A stretch of 64,000 bases of DNA from Rhodococcus oxybenzonivorans (GCF_003130705.1 NZ_CP021354.1:3286001-3350000); one strand, 5' to 3'. Numbered from the stretch's first letter, positions 16,332 through 24,880 are shown. Numbers and translations are program-made. Notes: a model not told the origin generated them from the letters alone.

Positions 16332-17456
16332 GTGTCCGATCGACCTGCACCTTTGAGCCTCAGTGACGTCGCCCGCGAAGCCGGGGTCTCGCTGACCACA
16401 GCCTCACGCGCCCTCAACGACTCGTATGGCGTCTCCGCGGCCACGAAGGCGAAAGTTCTCGCCACCGCCCGCCGCCTCGACTACGTCATCTCCCCGGACG
16501 CAGTGCGCCTGGCCGGTGGCCCGACCCGGCGGGTGGCGTTGGTCGTTCCCCACATCGAGCGCTGGTTTTTCGGCGAGATGGTCAATGGAATCGAGAGGGT
16601 GCTCGCATCAGCAAACTTCGACCTGTTGCTGTACCAGGTCGGCGGCCCCGAGGATCGTCAGGACTTCTTCACCCGGTTGCCCGCTCGGCGGAAGGTCGAC
16701 GCAGTCGTAGTGGTCGCGTTTCCAGTGGACCAACGCGAACGCGAACGGCTCGCACTGATGGGCGTCGGTATCGTCGCCGCCGGCGGCCAGAACGCCGACT
16801 ACCCCTACGTCTGCATCGACGACTACCACGCAGGGCGGCTCGCCGTCGACCACCTCCTGGAGTTGGGCCACCGGCGGATCGCCATGATCGCCGCCCACGA
16901 TCCCGATCAGCCTGGGTGGCCGGCACGGTCCGGTCGATCGGAGGCGTATGTCGACGCACTGACCGCCGCGGGCATCGCTGTGGACCACGCGCTCGTGCGC
17001 GACGTCGACTGGGGCGGCATCAACGCCGCAGAGGCGATGGCCGACATCCTCGAGGCCACCCCGGAAGATCCCCCGACCGCCGTGTTCGCGCACAGCGACG
17101 AACTCGCCCTCGGAGCGATCCGAACGCTGCGCCGCCGGGGCCTGCGGATTCCCGAGGCCGTCTCCGTGGTCGGAATCGACGACCATCCGCTCGCCGCACT
17201 CACCGACCTCACCACCGTGCACCAATCCGTCCGCGAACAGGGCGAGATCGCCGCCCGACTCGTCCTCGACACACTCGCTCCCACCCCAGACGGAGACGCC
17301 CCCACCGCCGTCACCGCACCGACCGCACTCGTTGTCCGCGGCAGCACCGGACCCGCACCGGATCACGCTCGGTCACTCGCGGCTTCTTCCGACGACCCAC
17401 ACCCCGAACGTTCCGGTCGCCGCCCCGCGGTTCCCGCGCACCCCAAGGAGACATGA
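16332..17456 (+). CDS. LacI-family transcriptional repressor of the sugar locus
   Basis: This 374-residue regulator has an N-terminal helix-turn-helix (LSLSDVAREAGVSLTTASRALN) and hinge, then a periplasmic-binding-like sensor domain (HRRIAMIAAHDPD, AVFAHSDELALGAIRTL, VSVVGIDDHPLAALTDLTTV). The last 40 residues are polar and look unstructured. GTG at 16332 is chosen because no Shine-Dalgarno exists and a -10-like box lies 7 nt upstream, fitting a leaderless message. It should bind the two palindromes just upstream and respond to the transported sugar or a product of it. Confidence 0.92.
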   Translation: MSDRPAPLSLSDVAREAGVSLTTASRALNDSYGVSAATKAKVLATARRLDYVISPDAVRLAGGPTRRVALVVPHIERWFFGEMVNGIERVLASANFDLLLYQVGGPEDRQDFFTRLPARRKVDAVVVVAFPVDQRERERLALMGVGIVAAGGQNADYPYVCIDDYHAGRLAVDHLLELGHRRIAMIAAHDPDQPGWPARSGRSEAYVDALTAAGIAVDHALVRDVDWGGINAAEAMADILEATPEDPPTAVFAHSDELALGAIRTLRRRGLRIPEAVSVVGIDDHPLAALTDLTTVHQSVREQGEIAARLVLDTLAPTPDGDAPTAVTAPTALVVRGSTGPAPDHARSLAASSDDPHPERSGRRPAVPAHPKET

Positions 17457-18382
17457 TGCGACTCGCCCTTCCCGATCACTGGGTCTGGGACAGTTGGATG
17501 ACCGACGACGGCACCGATTACCACCTGTTCTTTCTCCGCGCCTCGCGCGCCCTCCAGGACCGCGAACGCCGCCACTACCGCGCGACCATCGGTCACGCGA
17601 CGTCTCCGGACGGCGAGGCATGGACCCTCACCGCCGACGCGCTGGCGCCCTCCGACGCCCCGGCCTTCGATGACCTTGCCACCTGGACCGGCTCCGTCGT
17701 CCGCGGCGCGGACGGGCTCTGGAACATGTTCTACACCGGGGTGAGCCGGGCCGAGAACGGCCTCAAACAACGCATCGGCCGGGCGACCTCCACCGACCTG
17801 CTGAGCTGGACCAAGGACCCCGACCTCGTCCTCGAGGCCGACGGCCGTTGGTACGAACTCCTCGGCGACGGCACCTGGCCGGACGAAGCGTGGCGCGATC
17901 CGTATGTCTTCGAACACGCCGGTCAGTGGCACATGCTGATCACCGCCCGGGCCTGTGTCGGCGATCCCGAGGGCCGCGCCGTGGTGGGCCACGCGACCAG
18001 CGCCGACCTGAGCCACTGGCGCATCGAACCCCCACTCTCGACTCCAGCCGGGTTCGGCGAGATGGAAGTCCTGCAGGCGCATACCGTCAACGCGAAGCCG
18101 ATCCTGTTGTTTTCCTGCGCACCCAAGAACACCAGCCTTCACGCGGGGCACGATGCGGGGACTTGGATCGCCGAGGGACAGTCGCTGCTCGGACCGTGGA
18201 CAGTCACCGACGCGACGAATGTCGATACCGCAGACCTGTACGCGGTGCAGATGCGGCGGACACGAAACAGCAACTGGATGACCTGGGGATTCGACAACAC
18301 CGACGGGCCGCAATTCGGCACCATCACGTCCTCGCGCTACTCGCCGCACACCGACACAGAAAGTCCGACACCAGCGACCTGA
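17456..18382 (+). CDS. GH32/GH68/GH43-clan beta-propeller glycosidase
   Basis: This 308-residue protein is a five-bladed-propeller glycosidase. The N-terminal VWDSWMTDDG recalls the nucleophile segment WDSW of GH68/GH32, WRDPYVF gives the transition-state Asp, and GEMEVLQ is a candidate acid/base Glu. There is no signal peptide. GH32/68 members act on fructosides such as sucrose, so cleavage of a fructose-containing sugar is inferred; it could also be an atypical GH43. The start at 17456 lies 5 nt after AAGGAG and its ATG overlaps the lacI stop. Confidence 0.75.
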   Translation: MRLALPDHWVWDSWMTDDGTDYHLFFLRASRALQDRERRHYRATIGHATSPDGEAWTLTADALAPSDAPAFDDLATWTGSVVRGADGLWNMFYTGVSRAENGLKQRIGRATSTDLLSWTKDPDLVLEADGRWYELLGDGTWPDEAWRDPYVFEHAGQWHMLITARACVGDPEGRAVVGHATSADLSHWRIEPPLSTPAGFGEMEVLQAHTVNAKPILLFSCAPKNTSLHAGHDAGTWIAEGQSLLGPWTVTDATNVDTADLYAVQMRRTRNSNWMTWGFDNTDGPQFGTITSSRYSPHTDTESPTPAT

Positions 18383-18476
18383 CACCACCCCTACCCCACG
18401 CGCTACAGGCGCACCAACCCACCTCACTCACTCGGATCGTCCGGCACGTTCCTGCCGGTGGAGGGATTCATTACTC

Positions 18477-19553
18477 ATGGCAACAATCACGTATGACCGC
18501 GCGACCAGACTCTTCCCTGGGTCCGACGTCCCCGCGGTCGACCAACTCGACCTGCATATCGAGGACGGCGAGTTCCTTGTTCTCGTCGGCCCGTCCGGCT
18601 GCGGCAAGTCCACGTCGCTGCGGATGCTCGCCGGCCTCGAGGAAGTCGACGGCGGCCGAATCCTGATCGGCGGCCGCGACGTCACGAATTCCGAACCCAA
18701 GGACCGCGACATCGCGATGGTATTCCAGAACTACGCGCTCTACCCGCACATGAGCGTCGCGGAGAACATGGGTTTCGCCCTCAAACTCGCCGGCACAGAC
18801 AAGTCCGAAATCCGCAGGCGCGTCGGGGAAGCCGCCGACATGCTCGACCTCCGCGACTATCTGGACCGCAAACCCAAGGCGCTGTCGGGAGGACAGCGGC
18901 AGCGAGTTGCCATGGGGCGAGCCATCGTTCGCCAGCCACAGGTATTCCTCATGGACGAGCCGCTGTCCAACCTCGACGCCAAGCTGCGCGTACAAACCCG
19001 CACCCAGATCGCACAGTTGCAGCGACGTCTCGGCACCACCACCGTCTACGTCACCCACGACCAGGTCGAGGCGATGACAATGGGTGACCGGGTCGCCGTG
19101 CTCAAGGGCGGCATCCTGCAGCAGTGCGCGAGCCCCCGCGAGTTGTACCGGCGCCCGGTGAACGTGTTCGTCGCCGGATTTATGGGCTCTCCCTCGATGA
19201 ACCTGTTCACGCTACCCGTTACCGATGGGGGAATCAGCTTCGGCGATCAGCTTATTCAGGTGCCCAGGAACACGCTGGCGGCCGCAGGCCGCGAGGTGGT
19301 CCTCGGGATCCGACCCGAGCACATCGAACTCGCCGACTCCGGGCACGAAATCGAGATCGACGTAGTAGAAGAACTCGGCTCGGAAGCCTTCATCTTCGGG
19401 CGCACGCGGGTGGGCCGACGGTACGAATCAATCGTGGCCCGAGTCGACTGGCGCAACCCCCCGGAGAAAGGCCAGGTCGTGCACGCCCGCATCGACGCCT
19501 CTCACGCCCACGTCTTCGCCACCACCCCCGACGGTGCACGGCTATCGAAATAG
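18477..19553 (+). CDS. sugar ABC transporter ATPase (MsmK/UgpC type)
   Basis: This 358-residue ATPase has Walker A GPSGCGKST, signature LSGGQRQRVAMGRAIVR, Walker B VFLMDEP and a C-terminal regulatory OB-type domain (VVLGIRPEHIEL). It should power the permease pair at 13109-14883, which lacks its own ATPase in that operon. It lies on the opposite strand, downstream of lacI and the GH32/68-like gene. Such ATPases are sometimes shared between several sugar systems. Confidence 0.93.
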   Translation: MATITYDRATRLFPGSDVPAVDQLDLHIEDGEFLVLVGPSGCGKSTSLRMLAGLEEVDGGRILIGGRDVTNSEPKDRDIAMVFQNYALYPHMSVAENMGFALKLAGTDKSEIRRRVGEAADMLDLRDYLDRKPKALSGGQRQRVAMGRAIVRQPQVFLMDEPLSNLDAKLRVQTRTQIAQLQRRLGTTTVYVTHDQVEAMTMGDRVAVLKGGILQQCASPRELYRRPVNVFVAGFMGSPSMNLFTLPVTDGGISFGDQLIQVPRNTLAAAGREVVLGIRPEHIELADSGHEIEIDVVEELGSEAFIFGRTRVGRRYESIVARVDWRNPPEKGQVVHARIDASHAHVFATTPDGARLSK

Positions 19554-19672
19554 CAGACGCCGCCACTGAGGGCTTCATGCCTTCTCGTCACAACCGTCAT
19601 CGACTTCGAACGCAGCACGTGGACGGCCAGCATTGGTCTCCCGCACTGACCTTCTCTGACCATTCGATCTCG

Positions 19673-19700
19673 CCGGCGGGCGGCACCTGCCGCCCGCCGG
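19673..19700 (+). terminator. strong hairpin downstream of the sugar-ATPase gene
   Basis: CCGGCGGGCGGCA (19673-19685) and TGCCGCCCGCCGG (19688-19700) form a perfect 13-bp arm pair with only 2 nt between; the loop would open by one or two pairs. It lies 120 nt after the stop at 19553. No T-run. Confidence 0.6.
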
Positions 19701-19841
19701 GGCATCAGACCGAGCTGGAGTCTCACGACGCCGTTGGTTGCGGAGCCGTCATCGTCGGTGAGCGAGGTGATCTGGCTGAACGTGGCCGTACAAAATAGCC
19801 CAGGCCAGCCGGTGACGGACGATCTTTGCCAGACTGTCTTC

Positions 19842-20456
19842 ATGAATGCTGTCTGGCCGATGGTGCATGCCGAGCGTGCGGCGCTGATCGATGACCTCAC
19901 CCACCTCACCGACGACCAATGGGCCCTGCCCTCGCTGTGCGGCGACTGGACCGTGCACGACGTCGCCGCACACCTCATCAACAACGCGAAGACCACCCGA
20001 CTCGGCATCGTGCGCAACATGGTCCGAGCGCGTTTCGACTTCGATCGCCAGAACGCCCAGGGCGTCGAACGTGAACGCGGCGCCACACCCCAGCAGACGC
20101 TGGCCCGACTTCAGCAGGTAGCCAACTACACGTCGACGCCGCCGGCACCGCTCGACAGCAGACTGGTGGAAGAGGTCGTCCATGGCGAAGACATCCGACG
20201 GCCGCTGGGCATCAACCGCATGTATCCGTCGGAGGCGGTCGTCAGGTCGTTGCAGTATCAGGCGCGGACCCCGGTATCCCTGGGCGGTGCGAAACAACTC
20301 ATTGCCCCCGTCCGATTGCGGGCCACCGACGCAGACGTATCGATCGGTGATGGCCCAGAAGTCTGTGGCCCGGCACTCTCACTGCTCTTGGCGATGTCGG
20401 GGCGCAAGTCGGCGCTGGGTGACTTGGACGGACCCGGAGTACCTGCGCTGGAGTGA
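19842..20456 (+). CDS. maleylpyruvate isomerase / DinB-like family protein
   Basis: This 204-residue protein has the N-terminal mycothiol-type four-helix pattern with WTVHDVAAHLINN, whose His is a metal ligand in the family, a later HGEDIRRPLG motif and a C-terminal small domain (LLLAMSGRKSALGDLDGPG). Members are mycothiol-dependent transferases or isomerases, mostly uncharacterised. No ribosome binding site is obvious before the ATG at 19842. It stands alone. Confidence 0.8.
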   Translation: MNAVWPMVHAERAALIDDLTHLTDDQWALPSLCGDWTVHDVAAHLINNAKTTRLGIVRNMVRARFDFDRQNAQGVERERGATPQQTLARLQQVANYTSTPPAPLDSRLVEEVVHGEDIRRPLGINRMYPSEAVVRSLQYQARTPVSLGGAKQLIAPVRLRATDADVSIGDGPEVCGPALSLLLAMSGRKSALGDLDGPGVPALE

Positions 20457-20621
20457 TCACGCCCGTGGCGTCCCCAGCACCATTCCGCTTGCGGGGCGAC
20501 CCGTCCGCGCGCAAAGTCGGCCTGGCTGTCCCACTGGTGGTTCCGGATTAATTCCTCTCTCGGTCAGAGCGTTTCGGCTGAACGACGACTACGCGTGGTC
20601 GTGGGCATTATCGTTGCTCGC

Positions 20622-21182
20622 GTGGGCAAGCTGATCTATTCGTTCCTGGCGTCGCTCGACGGCTACATCGCCGACCGGGCCGGCGCCTTCGATTGGGCCG
20701 TCCCCGACGAGGAAGTACTCGACTTCATCAATGTCGCCGAGCGGGAGGTTGGGACATACCTCTACGGCCGCACTATGTACGAGATGATGACCGGTTGGGA
20801 GAACGATCCGGCAGTGGCCGGCCAGTCACCCATGAGCGCAGAGTTCGCCCAGATCTGGCAGGCGGCCGAGAAAGTCGTCTTTTCGCGTAGTCTCGACTCG
20901 GTTTCCACGACACGCACGCGGATCGAGCGCACCTTCGACCCGGGCTTGGTGCGGGACCTCAAGGCCACTACGGCGAAGGACCTCAACGTGTCCGGCGCCA
21001 CCCTTGCTGCCTCCGCATTTAAGGCACGACTGATAGACGAGTTCCACCTGTACCTTGCGCCCACGCTGATCGGGGGCGGTAAGCGGATGTTCCCGGACGA
21101 CATCCGTCATTCGCTGGAACTGCTCGACGAACGCCGGTTCGGCAACGGCATGGTCTTCCTCCGCTATGCCGTAAAAACATGA
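20622..21182 (+). CDS. RibD C-terminal / dihydrofolate reductase-fold protein
   Basis: This 186-residue protein starts (V)GKLIYSFLASLDGYIAD, with YGRTMYEMM and LIDEFHLYLAPTLIGGGKRMF, the usual signatures of small DHFR-fold NADPH-dependent oxidoreductases related to the RibD C-terminal domain. GTG at 20622 gives the normal family start; an upstream GTG adds nine residues without family support. The substrate is unknown. A second, distant paralogue lies at 24302-24880. Confidence 0.82.
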   Translation: MGKLIYSFLASLDGYIADRAGAFDWAVPDEEVLDFINVAEREVGTYLYGRTMYEMMTGWENDPAVAGQSPMSAEFAQIWQAAEKVVFSRSLDSVSTTRTRIERTFDPGLVRDLKATTAKDLNVSGATLAASAFKARLIDEFHLYLAPTLIGGGKRMFPDDIRHSLELLDERRFGNGMVFLRYAVKT

Positions 21183-21183
21183 G

Positions 21184-21399
21184 TCAGCGCTGAGGGTTCC
21201 ATGCCATGTGGCGACAGATTATGTCGAAGCCGTTGCGCAAGTACGACTTGTGAGCCGCATGCCGGGTGTGCCCGGTGTCCAGGTGCAGTTGGGCGCAGCC
21301 ACGAAGGCCGGCTTGTTCCTGAAGGTGCTCGAGTAGTTTGGCTCCCAGCCCTGTGCCACATCGTTCGGGTAGCGCGATGAGGTCGGCGATCAGGACGAC
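21184..21399 (-). pseudogene. GNAT acetyltransferase C-terminal remnant
   Basis: This 71-codon minus-strand frame reads VVLIADLIALPERCGTGLGAK and continues with LHLDTGHTRHAAHKSYLRNG, the acetyl-CoA loop and C-terminal half of a GNAT N-acetyltransferase. An in-frame TGA lies immediately upstream (21400-21402) and there is no start codon, so the N-terminal half is lost. It is a decayed fragment between two live genes. Confidence 0.7.
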
Positions 21400-21493
21400 T
21401 CAATCTTTCACGGCCTCGCGTCGGCGAAAGCCCCCCCGATCGGCAAAAGGGAAGGCGCTCCCCCGCCCACCCGCATCCGAGAATCGACCACCC

Positions 21494-21522
21494 TTGCACA
21501 TACAACCGATTGGTTGTATATT
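21494..21522 (+). promoter_or_regulatory. promoter of the ArsR gene with embedded operator
   Basis: TTGCAC (21494-21499) and TATATT (21517-21522) are 17 bp apart. The spacer is filled by the palindrome ATACAACC-GATT-GGTTGTAT (21500-21519). The GTG start of the ArsR gene is 8 nt after the -10, so the message should be leaderless. A repressor on the palindrome would occlude RNA polymerase, giving autoregulation of the arsR-SRPBCC pair. Confidence 0.75.
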
Positions 21523-21529
21523 TTTGGGT

Positions 21530-21871
21530 GTGTCAGAATCAGACGAGGATCAGGCGGATGCCCTGTTCCACGCGCTATCCGACCGAACGAGGCGCGACAT
21601 CATGCGTCGCGTACTGGCCGGCGAGCATTCCGTCTCGGCACTCGCAGCGAAGTACGACATGAGCTTCGCTGCGGTACAAAAGCACGTCGCCGTCCTAGAG
21701 AAGTCCGGTTTACTCGTGAAACGACGCAGTGGCCGTGAACAACTCGCCAGGGGCGATGTCGAAGCAGTGCGCGCGGTGTCGTCCATGCTCACCGAGCTGG
21801 AACAAGTCTGGCGTGGGCGGATCGCACGCATCGACGAACTGATCGCAACGCAACCTCAACGGAAGGAATGA
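21530..21871 (+). CDS. ArsR-family transcriptional repressor
   Basis: This 113-residue winged-helix protein has ALFHALSDRTRRDIMRRVL, SVSALAAKYDMSFAAVQKHVAVLEKSGLLVKRRSGREQ, a typical ArsR recognition helix. No metal-binding cysteine motif is present, as in the SdpR-like branch that is usually paired with SRPBCC/AHSA1 proteins. GTG at 21530 follows the -10 box by 8 nt. The SRPBCC gene starts 4 nt after the stop, so the two form an operon. Confidence 0.88.
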   Translation: MSESDEDQADALFHALSDRTRRDIMRRVLAGEHSVSALAAKYDMSFAAVQKHVAVLEKSGLLVKRRSGREQLARGDVEAVRAVSSMLTELEQVWRGRIARIDELIATQPQRKE

Positions 21872-21874
21872 ACG

Positions 21875-22360
21875 ATGCCTGTCACCAATGTCAGCCACGA
21901 CATCGATGCACTGACCCTGACCATCACCGCCGAGTTCGCGGCGCCTCGGGAGCGAATCTGGCAAATCTATGCCGATCCTCGCCAGCTCGAGAAGATTTGG
22001 GGTCCGCCGACGTACCCGGCAACAGTGGTCGACCATGAGTTCACCCCGGGCGGTCGGGTCACCTACTACATGACCGGCCCCGAGGGCGACAAGCATGCGG
22101 GCTACTGGAACATCATCTCCATCGATGAGCCGACCGGCTTCAGCTTCACCGACGGATTCGCCGATGCGGATTTCAGCCCGATCGAATCGATGCCAGTGTC
22201 CACCAACGATTTCTCCTTCCGTGAGGAGGGCGGCAGCACCATCGCAACCTACGTGAGCACCTACGCAACTGCCGAAGGTCTCCAGCAGGTGCTCGACATG
22301 GGCGTGGTCGAGGGTGCTTCGCAGGCGATCGGCCAGATCGACGACCTCATCAAGAGTTGA
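21875..22360 (+). CDS. SRPBCC (AHSA1-type) protein, partner of ArsR
   Basis: This 161-residue protein has the AHSA1 signature ITAEFAAPRERIWQIYADPRQLEKIWGPPTYPATV, then FTPGGRVTYYMTGPEGDKHAGYW. The family has a ligand-binding helix-grip fold. GGAAGG precedes the ATG. Pairing of an ArsR repressor with an AHSA1 protein is common in actinobacteria; the ligand may be the inducer, which is inference. Confidence 0.87.
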   Translation: MPVTNVSHDIDALTLTITAEFAAPRERIWQIYADPRQLEKIWGPPTYPATVVDHEFTPGGRVTYYMTGPEGDKHAGYWNIISIDEPTGFSFTDGFADADFSPIESMPVSTNDFSFREEGGSTIATYVSTYATAEGLQQVLDMGVVEGASQAIGQIDDLIKS

Positions 22361-22460
22361 GGCTGCCGGGTCACCACAGTGGCCGATCTCGTCGCCTCGC
22401 CCTTCGTGTGCGAGGCGACGAGCCGGCACGACGAGTTGCATCGTTCAGGTTGTGCGAACC

Positions 22461-23147
22461 TCAGATGCGGCGCATCACCGACACCACCTTGCCCAGGACG
22501 ACTGCGTCGTCACCGTCAATCGCAGCATAGGCAGGATTGCGGGGCTCGAGGAAGACGTGGCCATCGCGGCGCCGGAGCACCTTGACCGTGGCCTCGCCAT
22601 CAATCATCGCGGCAACGATCTCGCCGGAGTGGGCTTCGTCCTGGCGGCGCACCACGACGACATCGCCATCGCAGATCGCGGCGTCGATCATCGATTCGCC
22701 GCGTACCCGCAACCCGAAGACGGTGCCGGAGCCGACGAGCTCGCGAGGGAGCGTCAGTGTCTCATCGGCGTGCTCTTCCGCGAGGATCGGTGCGCCGGCG
22801 GCGATGTCGCCGACCACCGGTACCGTCACATTGTTGTCGGACGAGTGACCGTGCTTCGCCTCGGTGAGGAACGGGCGCACGTCCAATTGCCGAGCCATGG
22901 CCGAACCCCGGCGAAGAAAGCCCCTCTCCTCGAGACTTTTCAGATGCTTGGACACCGACGACGTCGACCGCAGGCCCACCGCATCCCCGATCTGCCGGGT
23001 GCTCGGCGGACATCCATGTGCAGCCACCCAGTCCCGGATCGTTGCCAGGATCCGCTGCTGGCGGGGTGGCAGGGTGGAGGCGTCAAGGCCGCCGAACATG
23101 TCGAGATCGTCGTAATCGGTCACCGGAGAATGGTAGGGGGTGGCCAC
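22461..23147 (-). CDS. LexA-like self-cleaving repressor (possible second LexA)
   Basis: This 228-residue protein has a winged helix (PPRQQRILATIRDWVAAHGCPPSTRQIGDAVGLRSTSSVSKHLKSLEERGFLRR) and a peptidase S24 domain with Ala117-Gly118 as candidate cleavage site, Ser152 (GESM) and Lys189 (TVKV) as the catalytic pair. All functional residues of LexA are present. It has a SALMARQL-like linker segment (GSAMARQLDV) and an acidic N-terminal extension. No SOS-box palindrome is seen upstream. The start is uncertain: GTG at 23147 or the in-frame GTG at 23123. It may be the main LexA or a paralogue. Confidence 0.85.
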   Translation of the reverse strand: MATPYHSPVTDYDDLDMFGGLDASTLPPRQQRILATIRDWVAAHGCPPSTRQIGDAVGLRSTSSVSKHLKSLEERGFLRRGSAMARQLDVRPFLTEAKHGHSSDNNVTVPVVGDIAAGAPILAEEHADETLTLPRELVGSGTVFGLRVRGESMIDAAICDGDVVVVRRQDEAHSGEIVAAMIDGEATVKVLRRRDGHVFLEPRNPAYAAIDGDDAVVLGKVVSVMRRI

Positions 23148-23229
23148 TGATCGTCGCGAAGGCCACTACTTCTCTCCCCGATCGCTCCGACCGCATTTCT
23201 ATGCGCCGGACAGCGGCTAACGTGAACCA

Positions 23230-23847
23230 ATGATCAGCGCCGCCGGACCGCCCGTTCGCGCGCAGAGTGACGTCAAGCCGAACAAGCCTCCCGGACCGAT
23301 CCATCTGGCGGTGACCGCTGCCTCACTGCTGATTCTGGTGTGTATCTACTACGACTGGTGGCCCTCTCGCTACGGCACCTCGAGTTGGGCCGATCCGATG
23401 TTGTTCGGTGCCGCGGCGCTGCTGATCCTCGCCGTCCTAGGGCTGGTGTGGGCAGTGAAGACCTTGTATGTCATCGGCCAAGACCGGCGGTGGTCATGGT
23501 GGATCGCGGCTGCGCCGGCGGTCCTACTCGTCGCTGTCGCCACGGTGATGCCGGCACCACGGCCGTCATTCGACGACACCCGCGCAGAGTTCGAGCGGGT
23601 GGCGCTCGAGTTGCTGGCAGATCCGGAGCCGCTCCACAGCCACCTCGAGATCGGCCGGTTCGATATCCGCACCGCCATGTCGGGCGACGATGGCGTGGTC
23701 TACTTCATCGAGGACGGCGGACTCGGACTGACGGTGAGCAGTGGTTGGGCGTACAGCCCGCACGGTGTGCCCGCCGGGTTCGATGATTTCACTGCGACTC
23801 ACCTAGGGGGGCCGTGGTACGAATTCATTTCAGTGTGGCGAACTTGA
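23230..23847 (+). CDS. membrane protein of unknown function
   Basis: This 205-residue protein has three hydrophobic segments (HLAVTAASLLILVCIYY, PMLFGAAALLILAVLGLVWAV and WWIAAAPAVLLVAVATVM), then a soluble C-terminal domain of about 95 residues with Asp/Glu-rich strands (VVYFIEDGGLGLTVSSGWAYSPHG). The C-terminal domain should be outside the cell if the N-terminus is inside. No family was recognised. It is divergent from the LexA-like gene. Confidence 0.7.
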   Translation: MISAAGPPVRAQSDVKPNKPPGPIHLAVTAASLLILVCIYYDWWPSRYGTSSWADPMLFGAAALLILAVLGLVWAVKTLYVIGQDRRWSWWIAAAPAVLLVAVATVMPAPRPSFDDTRAEFERVALELLADPEPLHSHLEIGRFDIRTAMSGDDGVVYFIEDGGLGLTVSSGWAYSPHGVPAGFDDFTATHLGGPWYEFISVWRT

Positions 23848-24122
23848 CCGCCCATCCGTCCCATCGTCTTCCCGCCTCGCGACGAGGATTCCCCGGATGA
23901 CCACTTCCCGACGTCTCCGGCAGGTAGCGTCCGAACTACGGTCACCGTGGCATCTGCCCGGCTTCGGCAACCGTTCGCTCCCGACGAGCGCCAGAAACGC
24001 ATTCTCGTCGAGGGGGCTGCGCGCGGCGTGCCCCTGGTCCGCAACATGCCAAGCGATCACCTGACCGGCACTGCCGGGCTCGGGCGGACATTTCGGACGA
24101 CGATCATGGTGCGGAAGCATCG

Positions 24123-24284
24123 GTGGCACACCACGACACCGGAGCGGTCACACTGGTCTGCGACATCGATCCTCACTTCGCGTCGATCTGTGCCGGCTCG
24201 GATGCGGTCGATCGGCTCCTGGCCGACCCACGGGTCGACGTCGTCGTCGATGATCCCGACAGGGAACCCCCGTACTACTCCTGA
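24123..24284 (+). CDS. possible 53-residue acidic protein
   Basis: A GTG-started frame after GGAAG reads AHHDTGAVTLVCDIDPHF and ends DVVVDDPDREPPYYS. It has a coherent acidic composition and GC-rich third positions. The surrounding 430 nt hold no other convincing gene. Tentative. Confidence 0.35.
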   Translation: MAHHDTGAVTLVCDIDPHFASICAGSDAVDRLLADPRVDVVVDDPDREPPYYS

Positions 24285-24301
24285 ATGGACCGCTGACCCT
24301 T

Positions 24302-24880
24302 TCAAGCGTGCAGGGTGGGCCGGTAGATGAGCTCTTGGATGTTTCCGTCGAGCGTCCGGCTTTCGATCAGCTCGAGGTCGAAGTCGGCCGCACCCTGAAA
24401 GATCGGGTCCAGCCCGGTCTGACCGGTAATGACGGGGAAGATCGTCACCTGGACGCGGTCGACCAAACCGGCGGCCATCAGCGCCCGGTTCATCGACAGA
24501 CTGCCGTGTGAGCGCAACGGCACCTCGGACTCCTCCTTCAGCCGGGCGACGACGTCGACGGCGTCACCGCTCACCAGGGTCACGTCCGGCCAGTCGAGCT
24601 GTCCTTCCAGGGTGGTCGATACCACCGTTGCCGGCAGACTCCTCATCCGGGTGACCCAGGGATCACGAACCTCGGACTCCTCCGTGCTCGAGGCCAACAT
24701 CTGCGCGAACGCGCGGTAAGTGTTGGCGCCGAACACCATCCGCTGCTCGGTGCCGTACAAGGCGAGGCGGTGGTCGAGCAGTTCGGGGCCTTGCTTGCCC
24801 CAGTAACCGGTCCAGTTGCCGCTGGCGGCGCCGAAGCCGTCGAGGCTGGAAAAGACGTCGAAGGTGTAGGTGGCGGTCAT
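24302..24880 (-). CDS. dihydrofolate reductase-fold protein
   Basis: This 192-residue protein starts MTATYTFDVFSSLDGFGAASGNWTGYWG, with RMVFGANTYRAFAQML and VDRVQVTIFPVITGQTG, the pattern of the RibD C-terminal/DHFR-like superfamily. CGAGGAGAG precedes the ATG at 24880. It is divergent from the SRPBCC gene at 25034, with about 150 bp between. The substrate is unknown. Confidence 0.83.
   Translation of the reverse strand: MTATYTFDVFSSLDGFGAASGNWTGYWGKQGPELLDHRLALYGTEQRMVFGANTYRAFAQMLASSTEESEVRDPWVTRMRSLPATVVSTTLEGQLDWPDVTLVSGDAVDVVARLKEESEVPLRSHGSLSMNRALMAAGLVDRVQVTIFPVITGQTGLDPIFQGAADFDLELIESRTLDGNIQELIYRPTLHA

Noticed and set aside
23148..23230. SOS box upstream of the LexA-like gene
   Set aside because: No TCGAAC-N4-GTTCGA-like palindrome is found in the gap.
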